From positions 1 through 13,999 of the forward strand of contig NZ_LGDD01000037.1 in NCBI RefSeq assembly GCF_001279695.1: 13,999 nt of DNA, read 5' to 3'. Source of the DNA: Streptomyces sp. WM6378. Lineage in GTDB: Bacteria; Actinomycetota; Actinomycetes; Streptomycetales; Streptomycetaceae. This document shows, one piece after another, positions 1-6,649 of this stretch (its first letter is position 1; every line of letters starts with the position of its first letter). The position numbers and the translations under genes are program-made. Under the pieces are notes generated by a model. The model was not told the origin of the DNA, made no database searches, and saw only the letters and a list, made by a program, of their open reading frames with translations.

Positions 1-1232
1 CCCCGGAGGGGTCGGTGCTGGATGCGGCGGGGGGTGAGCCGTCGGCCCCGGCGTGGGGGGCGCTGCCGGGGTTGGTGCGGGTGGTGGCGCCTCCGGCGGA
101 CTTTCCCCACCCCGCCCCTTCCCGAAAGCCTCCGGCGGATGGTGATCCGGCTGTCGGCCGGTGGACACGGGGCTCCGCCCCGGACCCCGCTGCTCAAACG
201 CCGCAGGGGCTGGATGTCCGGCCGCCTTCAGCCCCTCCGGCGTTTGAGGAGCGGGGGTCTGGGGGCGGAGCCCCCAGCGCACCCACCGGCTCGCAGCCGA
301 CGGACAGCCCGTCGGAATTCCAGCCTCTCCGGCGTTTGAGGAGCGGGGGCCCGGGGGCAGCGCCCCCGGCAACGGACATCAGCCCACTCTCACCCCCGGA
401 GGGTCTCGGGAAGGGGCGGGGTGGGGAAAGTCCACCGAAGGCGCATGCACTCACCGCTACCGACACCCTCGGCGGCACCCACCTCGCCGCCTACGCCCTC
501 GCAGGGCCCCGCGTGCTCGCCCTCGCCACTCCCCACCGCGCCCCCGGCGACCACACCATCGCCGGCGTCGCGGCCGTACTCCTCACCCTGCTCACCGCCG
601 AGCGGCAGGGCGCGGACGAAGCCGCCCGTTCGGCCGCACTGGTGCGACTCCTCCTCGGTGGCGCCCCCGAGGAGGCCGAACCGCTGCTCGGCGAGGGGCC
701 GTGGGTCGTCGTGCACGCCCGGGGGCAAGGGGCCCCGCCCGAGCTCGGGACTCCCCTGGTCGACGCGGGCGAGCAGCACGTACGAGCCCTCGTACCCGCC
801 GACCGCGAGGTCACGACGCACCCCGGCTGGACCCTCGGCGTCAGCGCACCGGCCGGGCTCGACGGGCTGGCCGTCGCCGACACCCAGGCCGCCCGGGCCC
901 TGGAGCGCGCGGAAGCGACCCGCACCCCCCTGACCCGGCACCGCCCCGCCGGATTCGGGGCGCTGATGAACCCGGAGGAGGCCGCCGCGTACGCACACCA
1001 CATGCTCGCCCCGCTCAGCGACCCCTTGCGCACCACCCTGCGCACCTGGCTCTCGTTGCACGGCAGTTGGGACCGCAGCGCCGTCGCGCTGGGGGTGCAC
1101 CGCAACACCGTGCGCCAGCGGATCGGCCGCGCGGCGGCGCTGCTCGGCGTCGATCTCGACGACATGGACGTGCGCACCGAGCTCTGGCTGGCGCTCAGAA
1201 GTGCTGAGTCTCACTCTGGACAGTGCCGGTGA
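1..1232 (+). CDS. PucR-family transcriptional regulator, 5' end missing, interrupted in frame by a repeat element
   Basis: The frame is open at the left edge (reading PEGSVLDAAGG), so the true start lies upstream. It ends at a TGA at 1230-1232. The C-terminus is a PucR-type helix-turn-helix (HTH_30): LSLHGSWDRSAVALGVHRN, then TVRQRIGRAAALLGVDLDD and an ELWLALR ending. This domain binds DNA in regulators of purine, amine and amino-acid catabolism. Upstream, TLGGTHLAAYALAG and RVLALATPHRAPGDHTIAGV look like the middle GAF-like region of Streptomyces PucR proteins. Between ALPGLVRVV and TATDTLGG lies about 115 residues of low-complexity Pro/Gly/Ala/Arg sequence encoded by a repeat element (87-444), which I would not expect in this family. 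The element keeps the frame open, so the product could be an enlarged but intact protein or a damaged one. It may control the acyl-CoA dehydrogenase 70 bp downstream, but its target is unknown. Family call firm; functionality uncertain. Confidence 0.8.
   Translation, partial: PEGSVLDAAGGEPSAPAWGALPGLVRVVAPPADFPHPAPSRKPPADGDPAVGRWTRGSAPDPAAQTPQGLDVRPPSAPPAFEERGSGGGAPSAPTGSQPTDSPSEFQPLRRLRSGGPGAAPPATDISPLSPPEGLGKGRGGESPPKAHALTATDTLGGTHLAAYALAGPRVLALATPHRAPGDHTIAGVAAVLLTLLTAERQGADEAARSAALVRLLLGGAPEEAEPLLGEGPWVVVHARGQGAPPELGTPLVDAGEQHVRALVPADREVTTHPGWTLGVSAPAGLDGLAVADTQAARALERAEATRTPLTRHRPAGFGALMNPEEAAAYAHHMLAPLSDPLRTTLRTWLSLHGSWDRSAVALGVHRNTVRQRIGRAAALLGVDLDDMDVRTELWLALRSAESHSGQCR
169..275. repeat. 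Inner inverted repeat of the composite element (strong hairpin)
   Basis: CTCAAACGCCGCAGGGGCT (193-211) pairs with AGCCCCTCCGGCGTTTGAG (230-248) at 18 of 19 positions around an 18-nt loop. The pairing continues outward with small indels, from GGGGCTCCGCCCC (169-181) to GGGGGCGGAGCCCCC (261-275). As RNA this would be a very stable stem-loop inside the pucR transcript. Confidence 0.7.
318..370. repeat. Direct-repeat copy of the hairpin right arm
   Basis: This segment (CTCTCCGGCGTTTGAGGAGC, then a run of G and a CCCGGGGGC-type end) repeats the segment at 227-278 with a few substitutions. The pair of copies shows that the element inside pucR was built by duplication or nested insertion rather than being one simple hairpin. 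Confidence 0.65.
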
Positions 1233-1256
1233 CTGCCGGGTAACTTCGTATTTCAA

Positions 1257-1275
1257 CCTGAGCAAGCGCTTAGCC
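1257..1275. promoter_or_regulatory. Candidate operator (AAGCGCTT core) upstream of the acyl-CoA dehydrogenase
   Basis: The 69 bp between pucR and the dehydrogenase are clearly richer in A/T (about 1240-1285) than the surroundings, as expected of a promoter. Within it is AGCAAGCGCTTAGC (1261-1274), centred on the perfect 8-bp palindrome AAGCGCTT (1264-1271). The arms resemble the AnCAAGnnCTTGnT form known for KstR2-like TetR regulators of lipid-type acyl-CoA genes, but the right arm departs from it (CTTA rather than CTTG). Suggestive only. Confidence 0.3.
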
Positions 1276-1301
1276 AAATTTGCGAGCCGAGGAGGGCGTC
1301 C

Positions 1302-2459
1302 GTGCGCCGTACGGTATTCAACGAAGACCACGAGGCGTTCCGGGAGACCCTGCGCGCCTTCATCGAGGCCGAGGTCGTCCCGGTCTACGACGAGTGGTTC
1401 GCGCAGGGCATCGTGCCGCGCGAGTTCTACTACAAGCTCGCCGAGCTCGGCATCTTCGGCATCCGCGTGGACGAGGAGTTCGGCGGCGCTGGCATCGACT
1501 CGTACAAGTTCGAGGCCGTCATGTACGAGGAGACGGCCCGCGCGGGCGTCCAGTTCGGCGGCTCCGGCGTGCACGTGCTGCTCGGCCTGCCGTACATCAA
1601 GATGCTCGCCACCGACGAGCAGAGGAAGCGCTTCCTGCCGAAGTTCGTCTCCGGCGAGGAGATGTGGGCGCTGGCGATGACCGAGCCGGGCACCGGCTCC
1701 GACCTCGCGGGCATGAAGACCACCGCCAAGCTGTCCGAGGACGGCTCGCACTACGTCCTCAACGGCTCCAAGACCTTCATCACGGGCGGCGTGCACGCCG
1801 ACCGCGTGATCGTCTGCGCCCGCACGGACGCCCCCTCCGCCGAGGACCGCCGCCACGGCATCTCGCTCTTCGCGGTGGACACCAAGTCCGAGGGCTACTC
1901 GATCGGCCGCAAGCTCGACAAGCTCGGCCTGAAGACCTCCGACACCGCCGAGCTCGCGTTCGTCGACGTGAAGGTGCCCGTCGAGGACCTGCTCGGCGAG
2001 GAGAACAAGGGCTTCTACTACCTCGGCCACAACCTCGCCTCCGAGCGCTGGGGCATCGCGTTCGGCGCGTACGCGCAGGCCAAGGCGGCCGTCCGGTTCG
2101 CCAAGGAGTACGTGCAGGACCGCACCGTCTTCGGCAAGCCGGTCGCCTCGTTCCAGAACACCAAGTTCGAGCTGGCCGCCTGCCAGGCCGAGGTGGACGC
2201 CGCCGAGGCGGTCGCCGACCGCGCGCTCGAAGCCCTGGACGCGGGCGAGCTGACCCCGGCCGAGGCCGCGTCCGCGAAGCTGTTCTGCACCGAGGTCGCG
2301 CACCGCGTCATCGACCGCTGCCTCCAGCTGCACGGCGGCTACGGCTTCATGAACGAGTACCCGATCGCCCGTCTGTACGCCGACAACCGGGTGAACCGGA
2401 TCTACGGCGGCACCAGCGAGATCATGAAGTCGATCATTGCCAAGGACATGGGTCTGTAG
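1302..2459 (+). CDS. Acyl-CoA dehydrogenase (long-chain/isovaleryl type active site)
   Basis: FAD-dependent alpha,beta-dehydrogenation of an acyl-CoA, passing electrons to ETF in the cytoplasm. The protein is 385 aa, normal for the family. The GTG start is supported by GAGGAGGG five bases upstream (1289-1296). The N-terminal helical domain (about 5-120) is followed by the flavin signature MTEPGTGSDLAGMK (126-139), LNGSKTFITGG (153-163) and a C-terminal helical domain with LQLHGGYGFMNEYP (341-354). The ending IYGGTSEIMK (367-376) has Gly where short/medium-chain enzymes carry the catalytic Glu. Glu249 in LASERWG lies where long-chain and isovaleryl-CoA dehydrogenases carry theirs. The chain length used cannot be read from sequence; this enzyme rather than AcdH has the isovaleryl-type base. 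A TesB thioesterase follows after 35 bp, probably functionally linked. PucR upstream is a possible regulator. Confidence 0.93.
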   Translation: MRRTVFNEDHEAFRETLRAFIEAEVVPVYDEWFAQGIVPREFYYKLAELGIFGIRVDEEFGGAGIDSYKFEAVMYEETARAGVQFGGSGVHVLLGLPYIKMLATDEQRKRFLPKFVSGEEMWALAMTEPGTGSDLAGMKTTAKLSEDGSHYVLNGSKTFITGGVHADRVIVCARTDAPSAEDRRHGISLFAVDTKSEGYSIGRKLDKLGLKTSDTAELAFVDVKVPVEDLLGEENKGFYYLGHNLASERWGIAFGAYAQAKAAVRFAKEYVQDRTVFGKPVASFQNTKFELAACQAEVDAAEAVADRALEALDAGELTPAEAASAKLFCTEVAHRVIDRCLQLHGGYGFMNEYPIARLYADNRVNRIYGGTSEIMKSIIAKDMGL

Positions 2460-2494
2460 GGGCCGGCCACCGACCGACCTGTACAACTACCTTC

Positions 2495-3367
2495 ATGCAT
2501 CAGGCACTTGAGAGCCTCCTCGATCTGCTCGACCTTGAGCGGATCGAGGAGGACATCTTCCGCGGCCGGTCCCGCTCGGCGGTCGTGCCGCGCGTCTTCG
2601 GCGGCCAGGTCGCGGCCCAGGCGCTGGTCGCCGCGGGCCGCACCGTCCCCGCGGACCGGATGGCGCACTCCCTCCACGCGTACTTCCTGCGCATGGGGGA
2701 CCCCGGCGCGCCGATCGTCTACACCGTCGACCGCATCCGGGACGGCGCCTCCTTCACCACCCGCCGCGTCGTCGCCATCCAGCACGGCCAGCCGATCTTC
2801 CACCTCTCCGCGTCGTTCCAGACGTACGAGGAGGGCATGGAGCACCAGGCCGACATGCCGCCGGCGCCGGACCCGGAGTCGCTGCCGACGGCCGCCGAGA
2901 TGCTGCCGCGCTACGCGGACGCCTTCCTCGACGAGGGCGTGGTGGACCGCATGCTGGAGGCCCGCGCGGCCGTCGACCTGCGGTACGTGGACGTGCCGCC
3001 GTGGGGCACCGTCGGCACCCCGCGCGAGCCGCGCTCGCAGGTGTGGTTCCGCACCAACGGCAAGCTGGCCGACGACCCGCTCCTGCACGTGTGCCTGGCG
3101 ACGTACGTCTCCGACATGACGCTGCTCGACTCGGTGCTGCTCGCCCACGGGCGCGGCGGCTGGGCGGTCGGCGACGTGGTGGGCGCCTCGCTGGACCACG
3201 CCATGTGGTTCCACCGCCCCTTCCGCGCCGACGAATGGCTCCTGTACGACCAGGAGTCCCCGTCGGCGTCCGGCGGGCGGGGCCTGGGCCAGGCCCGGAT
3301 CTACACGCAGGACGGCCGCCTCGCGATCACGGTCATCCAGGAGGGCGTGGTCCGCGTCCCGCGCTGA
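2495..3367 (+). CDS. tesB: Acyl-CoA thioesterase II (TesB family)
   Basis: Hydrolyses medium/long acyl-CoA to free acid and CoA. It is 290 aa, close to E. coli TesB (about 286), with two hot-dog folds: the N-terminal half has VPRVFGGQVAAQAL (31-44) and HSLHAYFLRMGDP (58-70); the C-terminal half has SDMTLLDSV (206-214), ASLDHAMWFHRPF (231-243) and TQDGRLAITVIQEG (271-284). By alignment from memory to the E. coli triad Asp204/Thr228/Gln278, the residues here are Asp207, Ser232 and Gln282, so the Thr is conservatively replaced by Ser. I start it at the ATG in CTTCATGCATCAG because homology begins there. There is no Shine-Dalgarno sequence just upstream, so it may be read by coupling from the dehydrogenase (35 bp upstream) or from a leaderless transcript. 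It likely works beside that dehydrogenase in controlling acyl-CoA pools. Confidence 0.92.
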   Translation: MHQALESLLDLLDLERIEEDIFRGRSRSAVVPRVFGGQVAAQALVAAGRTVPADRMAHSLHAYFLRMGDPGAPIVYTVDRIRDGASFTTRRVVAIQHGQPIFHLSASFQTYEEGMEHQADMPPAPDPESLPTAAEMLPRYADAFLDEGVVDRMLEARAAVDLRYVDVPPWGTVGTPREPRSQVWFRTNGKLADDPLLHVCLATYVSDMTLLDSVLLAHGRGGWAVGDVVGASLDHAMWFHRPFRADEWLLYDQESPSASGGRGLGQARIYTQDGRLAITVIQEGVVRVPR

Positions 3368-3379
3368 CGCGCCGCACGA

Positions 3380-3397
3380 CCCCGCTCGGAGCCGGGG
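3380..3397. terminator. Hairpin between convergent tesB and phosphatase genes
   Basis: CCCCGCT (3380-3386) and AGCCGGGG (3390-3397) pair around a 3-nt CGG loop with one bulged base. It is the main structure in the 60-bp gap between two converging stop codons, so a bidirectional terminator is the natural reading. There is no T-run, which is usual for Streptomyces. Confidence 0.45.
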
Positions 3398-3427
3398 CCC
3401 GGGGGCACAGGCGCAGCACCGGCGGGG

Positions 3428-4198
3428 TCAGGCCTCCAGGCCCGCCGCGTCCAGGAGATACGCCGTCATCGGCTCGTAGAAGCGCGGGTCCAGGACGTGG
3501 TCGTCCAGGGGGACCGTCACCTGGAGCGTCCCCTCCGCCTCCGCCAGGAACAGCGCGGGGTCGTTGGAGTCCGCGTACCCCATCGAGTCCACCCCCCGCT
3601 GCCCCGCGCACCCCGCCCACCCGTGGTCCGCGACCACGAGGTCCGGCGGGGTTTCCAGCGCGTCCAGGATCGCCCGCATGGGCTCCGGCGAGTGGGTGTG
3701 CCACAAGGACGCACCCCGCTCGAAGACGGCCACGTCCGCGAACTGGACGACGTACCCCTCGTCGGCGGTGAGCCCGCCGGGGATCCGTACGATCTCGCAG
3801 CCCGCCGCCCGCAGCCCGGCGGCGGTACGGCTGTGCACGTCGATGAGCGCGCCCGGGTGCCCGGTCGCGAACAGCACCCGCTCCCGCCCGGCCGCGGCCT
3901 TGCGCAGCCGCGCCGCCATGCGGTCCAGGGCGTCCACCGTCAGCTCGGGATCGATGGTGTCCTGGCCGGTGCGGTGCCCCGGGTCGTCGAGGACCCCGCA
4001 GCGCTCGGCCATGACGGCAAGCACGTCCTGCTCGTCGCTCCAGCGGTCCCCCAGCTCCAGGCCCAGCCAGTAGTGGCGGTCGCCGTTGGCGAGCTTGCGG
4101 TAGTGGGAGAGGTTGTTGTCGCGGGGGGTCGCGACGTCACCGGCGATACGGGTGCGGACTAGGTGGTCGACGAGGGCGGCACGGCTGGGTATCGGCAT
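3428..4198 (-). CDS. Phosphatase-family protein of actinobacteria (probably Pfam 'Phosphatase', PF15698)
   Basis: 256 aa, soluble, no signal peptide or membrane segment. I recognise it as the conserved actinobacterial protein usually annotated simply as phosphatase; the substrate is not known. Visible conserved patches are RDNNLSHYRKLANGDRHYW (26-44), LFATGHPGALIDVH (109-122), ASLWHTHSPEPM (163-174), VVADHGWAGCAG (188-199) and GYADSNDPALF (207-217). The His/Asp-rich motifs HTH (167-169), DHG (191-193) and DSND (210-213) look like metal-binding or catalytic positions, which is inference. ATG at 4198 begins MPIPSRAALV. A run-through frame continues upstream into TetR DNA, but TetR is read in a different frame, so this is not a fusion. 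It lies 83 bp downstream of the TetR gene on the same strand and could be co-transcribed. Family call moderate; role unassigned. Confidence 0.78.
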   Translation of the reverse strand: MPIPSRAALVDHLVRTRIAGDVATPRDNNLSHYRKLANGDRHYWLGLELGDRWSDEQDVLAVMAERCGVLDDPGHRTGQDTIDPELTVDALDRMAARLRKAAAGRERVLFATGHPGALIDVHSRTAAGLRAAGCEIVRIPGGLTADEGYVVQFADVAVFERGASLWHTHSPEPMRAILDALETPPDLVVADHGWAGCAGQRGVDSMGYADSNDPALFLAEAEGTLQVTVPLDDHVLDPRFYEPMTAYLLDAAGLEA

Positions 4199-4281
4199 GC
4201 GGCCATTCTGCCCCGCCCGCGCCGCCCCCGGCCGGTCCGTCCCGCGCACCGGACGCGGCTTCGGGGAGCGGCGGAAGAGGC

Positions 4282-4878
4282 TCAGAGCGCGTCCAGGGAG
4301 GCGAAGGCCCCGTGCGCCAGGCGGCGCAGCAACGCCTCGGTGGCCGCGCGGCCGGGCAGCCCACTGCCGTAAGTGCCCAGGTGGGGCGTCGAGTTGAGCA
4401 GGCCGAACACCGCGTGCACCGCCCCGCGCACCTCCGCCTCGGGCACCGGCGGGTACAGCTCGCGCACGACGCCGACCCACAGCTCGACGTACTGCCGCTG
4501 GAGCTGGCGCACCAGCTTGCGGTCGCTGTCGCGGAGCCGGTCGAGCTCGCGGTCGTGCAGGGTGATCAGCGCCCGGTCGTCGAGGGCGAAGTCGATGTGC
4601 CCGTCGATGAGCGCGCCGAGCAGGCGCTCGGGGTCGCCCGCGGCCTCGGTGACCCGCTTGCGCCCGCCGTCGTACAGCCGCCCGCTGATGCCGACGAGCA
4701 GCTCGGCCAGCATCGCGTCCTTGCCCGCGAAGTGCCGGTACAGACCGGGGCCGCTGATGCCGACGGCGGCCCCTATCTCGTCGACGCCGACGCCGTGGAA
4801 ACCGCGCTCGGCGAAGAGGCGGGCGGCCTCGCGCAGGATCTGCTCGCGGCGGGTAGGGGCGTCGGTACGGGTGCTCAT
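4282..4878 (-). CDS. TetR-family repressor, probable regulator of the divergent acyl-CoA carboxylase operon
   Basis: 198 aa. The N-terminal TetR helix-turn-helix is clear: REQILREAARLFAERGFHGV (11-30), then VDEIGAAVGISGPGLYRHF (32-50) and the AGKDAML cap (51-57). The C-terminal ligand-binding domain is all helical and too variable to name its effector; given the neighbours, an acyl-CoA is the obvious guess. It is transcribed divergently from the methylcrotonyl-CoA carboxylase operon across a 110-bp region with two related palindrome-like sites. The start ATG (4876-4878 on the reverse strand) has no Shine-Dalgarno sequence. A TAGAAT hexamer ends 8 nt before it, so a leaderless mRNA is likely. 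One operator covers the expected -35 region of this promoter, implying autorepression. From memory, S. avermitilis has a TetR repressor (AccR) of short-chain acyl-CoA genes; orthology was not tested. Confidence 0.9.
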   Translation of the reverse strand: MSTRTDAPTRREQILREAARLFAERGFHGVGVDEIGAAVGISGPGLYRHFAGKDAMLAELLVGISGRLYDGGRKRVTEAAGDPERLLGALIDGHIDFALDDRALITLHDRELDRLRDSDRKLVRQLQRQYVELWVGVVRELYPPVPEAEVRGAVHAVFGLLNSTPHLGTYGSGLPGRAATEALLRRLAHGAFASLDAL

Positions 4879-4886
4879 GGGAATTC

Positions 4887-4892
4887 ATTCTA
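4887..4892 (-). promoter_or_regulatory. Probable -10 box of the tetR promoter (leaderless)
   Basis: On the reverse strand this reads TAGAAT, a good TANNNT hexamer. Eight bases separate it from the tetR ATG, which places transcription start at or next to the start codon. The matching -35 region would fall inside the operator at 4902-4917. Confidence 0.45.
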
Positions 4893-4901
4893 GACAATGC
4901 G

Positions 4902-4917
4902 GTTAGCGCTCGTTAAC
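4902..4917. promoter_or_regulatory. Candidate TetR operator 1
   Basis: GTTAGCGCTCGTTAAC is an imperfect palindrome with GTTA/TAAC ends and matches the second site at 13 of 16 positions, same orientation. It overlaps the expected -35 region of tetR. Start-to-start distance to the second site is 29 bp, close to three helical turns. Confidence 0.55.
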
Positions 4918-4930
4918 CTGAGGGAAACGA

Positions 4931-4946
4931 GTTAACGGTCATTAAC
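4931..4946. promoter_or_regulatory. Candidate TetR operator 2
   Basis: GTTAACGGTCATTAAC has GTTAA/TTAAC arms. It overlaps TAACAT (4943-4948), a plausible -10 box for the carboxylase operon, so binding here would block that promoter directly. With site 1 it accounts for most of the A/T-rich sequence in this intergenic region. Confidence 0.55.
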
Positions 4947-4988
4947 ATCCGTTGACGTCGCCGCGTACGGGCAAGGGGGCTCGACACG

Positions 4989-6596
4989 ATGCAGCAGGCA
5001 CCGGTCCTGGGGAGTGCGGCAGATCCCGCCTCCGAGGCCTGGCGGGCCAACGAGGCGGCGCACCGCGCGCTCGGCGAGGAGCTGCGGGCGAAGCTCGCCG
5101 CGGCCCGGCTCGGCGGGGGTGAGCGGTCCCGCGAGCGGCATGTCGCGCGCGGCAAACTGCTGCCGAGGGACCGCGTGGACACCCTCCTCGACCCCGGCTC
5201 GCCCTTCCTTGAGCTGGCCCCGCTGGCCGCCGAGGGCATGTACGGCGGGCAGGCGCCGGCCGCCGGGGTGATCGCCGGGATCGGCCGGGTCAGCGGCCGC
5301 GAGTGCGTGATCGTCGCCAACGACGCCACGGTCAAGGGCGGCACGTACTACCCGATGACGGTGAAGAAGCACCTGCGGGCCCAGGAGGTGGCGCTCGAAA
5401 ACCGCCTCCCCTGCCTCTACCTGGTCGACTCGGGCGGCGCGTTCCTGCCGATGCAGGACGAGGTCTTCCCCGACCGCGAGCACTTCGGGCGGATCTTCTA
5501 CAACCAGGCCCGGATGTCGGGTGCCGGGATTCCGCAGATCGCCGCCGTGCTCGGATCCTGCACGGCCGGCGGGGCGTACGTCCCGGCGATGAGCGACGAG
5601 GCCGTGATCGTCCGCAATCAGGGCACGATCTTCCTGGGCGGCCCCCCGCTGGTGAAGGCGGCGACCGGCGAGGTCGTCACGGCCGAGGAGCTCGGCGGCG
5701 GCGAGGTGCACTCGCGCGTCTCGGGCGTCACCGACCACCTGGCCGAGGACGACGCGCACGCGCTGAGGATCGTCCGCAACATCGTGGCCACGCTTCCCGA
5801 CCGCGGCCCGCTGCCCTGGTCGGTGGAGCCGGCCGAGGAGCCGAAGGCCGACCCGTTCGGCCTGTACGGCGCGGTGCCCGTCGACTCGCGCACGCCCTAC
5901 GACGTACGGGAAGTGATCGCCCGGGTCGTCGACGGTTCGCGCTTCCAGGAGTTCAAGTCGGAGTTCGGGCAGACGCTGGTCACCGGGTTCGCCCGGATCC
6001 ACGGCCACCCGGTCGGGATCGTCGCCAACAACGGCATCCTGTTCTCCGAATCCGCCCAGAAGGGCGCCCATTTCATCGAGCTGTGCGACCAGCGCGGCAT
6101 CCCGCTGGTGTTCCTTCAGAACATCTCGGGCTTCATGGTCGGCCGTGACTACGAGGCGGGCGGCATCGCCAAGCACGGCGCGAAGATGGTGACGGCGGTC
6201 GCCTGCACGCGCGTGCCGAAGCTGACCGTCGTCGTCGGCGGCTCGTACGGCGCGGGCAACTACTCGATGTGCGGCCGGGCCTACAGCCCCCGCTTCCTGT
6301 GGATGTGGCCCAACGCCAAGATCTCGGTGATGGGCGGCGAGCAGGCCGCCTCGGTTCTCGCGACCGTCAAGCGCGACCAGTTGGGCGACGACTGGAGCGC
6401 CGAGGACGAGGAGGCCTTCAAGGCTCCCATCCGCGAGCAGTACGAGACGCAGGGCAACGCCTACTACGCGACCGCCCGGCTCTGGGACGACGGGGTGATC
6501 GACCCGGTCGACACCCGCCAGGTCCTGGGCCTGGCCCTGACCGCCTGCGCCAACGCCCCGCTCGCCGACCCCGCCTTCGGCGTCTTCCGGATGTGA
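4989..6596 (+). CDS. liuB: Methylcrotonyl-CoA carboxylase beta subunit (carboxyltransferase)
   Basis: Transfers the carboxyl group from carboxybiotin to 3-methylcrotonyl-CoA, giving 3-methylglutaconyl-CoA (leucine breakdown). It is 535 aa, the usual size of MCC-beta. Two crotonase-like halves show the expected acyl-CoA and oxyanion-hole patches: [17 protein letters not shown] (146-162) and [16 protein letters not shown] (189-204) in the N-half; [20 protein letters not shown] (417-436) and [19 protein letters not shown] (442-460) in the C-half. The last residues AFGVFRM closely match the end of mitochondrial MCC-beta, which favours MCC over propionyl- or acetyl-CoA carboxylase. The ATG has AAGGGGG nine bases upstream (about 4973-4979). 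First gene of a four-gene operon behind the TetR operators. Streptomyces annotations often call it accD1. Substrate is inferred from similarity and from the HMG-CoA lyase partner. Confidence 0.93.
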   Translation: MQQAPVLGSAADPASEAWRANEAAHRALGEELRAKLAAARLGGGERSRERHVARGKLLPRDRVDTLLDPGSPFLELAPLAAEGMYGGQAPAAGVIAGIGRVSGRECVIVANDATVKGGTYYPMTVKKHLRAQEVALENRLPCLYLVDSGGAFLPMQDEVFPDREHFGRIFYNQARMSGAGIPQIAAVLGSCTAGGAYVPAMSDEAVIVRNQGTIFLGGPPLVKAATGEVVTAEELGGGEVHSRVSGVTDHLAEDDAHALRIVRNIVATLPDRGPLPWSVEPAEEPKADPFGLYGAVPVDSRTPYDVREVIARVVDGSRFQEFKSEFGQTLVTGFARIHGHPVGIVANNGILFSESAQKGAHFIELCDQRGIPLVFLQNISGFMVGRDYEAGGIAKHGAKMVTAVACTRVPKLTVVVGGSYGAGNYSMCGRAYSPRFLWMWPNAKISVMGGEQAASVLATVKRDQLGDDWSAEDEEAFKAPIREQYETQGNAYYATARLWDDGVIDPVDTRQVLGLALTACANAPLADPAFGVFRM

Positions 6597-6649
6597 CGGA
6601 CGTGACGGATATGACGACGTTCATGTCGACTTCTACGGTGAGGGCTCCC

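Larger units (their letters stand above)
87..444. repeat. Composite Streptomyces palindromic repeat (MITE-like) inside pucR
   Basis: The two ends are inverted repeats. 87-135 (GCGCCTCCGGCGGACTTTCC...) matches the reverse complement of 396-444 at 45 of 49 positions by eye. The block starting GGACTTTCC and running through the CCCCGCCCCTTCCCGA core is identical in both arms (98-125 and 406-433). Inside are a second long inverted repeat (169-275) and a further copy of its right arm (318-370). If the borders are the GGACTTTCC/GGAAAGTCC ends (98-433), the length is 336 bp, exactly 112 codons, which fits the frame staying open. No transposase is encoded and I see no clear target duplication. This repeat type is common between Streptomyces genes; here it sits within a coding region. 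Confidence 0.75.

Noticed and set aside
87..444. CRISPR array or insertion sequence reading of the repeats in pucR
   Set aside because: Repeats are inverted and few, with no regular spacers and no transposase; they match the dispersed Streptomyces palindromic repeat type.
390..2486. Long reverse-strand open frame of about 700 codons
   Set aside because: It is an artefact of high GC, lying antisense to pucR and the acyl-CoA dehydrogenase; its translation is low-complexity Arg/Val/Glu/Leu sequence with no domain.
1280..2494. Long N-terminal extension of the thioesterase over the dehydrogenase
   Set aside because: The extension is the out-of-frame shadow of the dehydrogenase gene; TesB homology begins only at MHQALESLLDLL.
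3428..4897. Apparent TetR-phosphatase fusion of 489 aa on the reverse strand
   Set aside because: The TetR domain is read in a different frame; the upstream extension of the phosphatase frame over TetR DNA is Arg/Pro/Ala low-complexity sequence.
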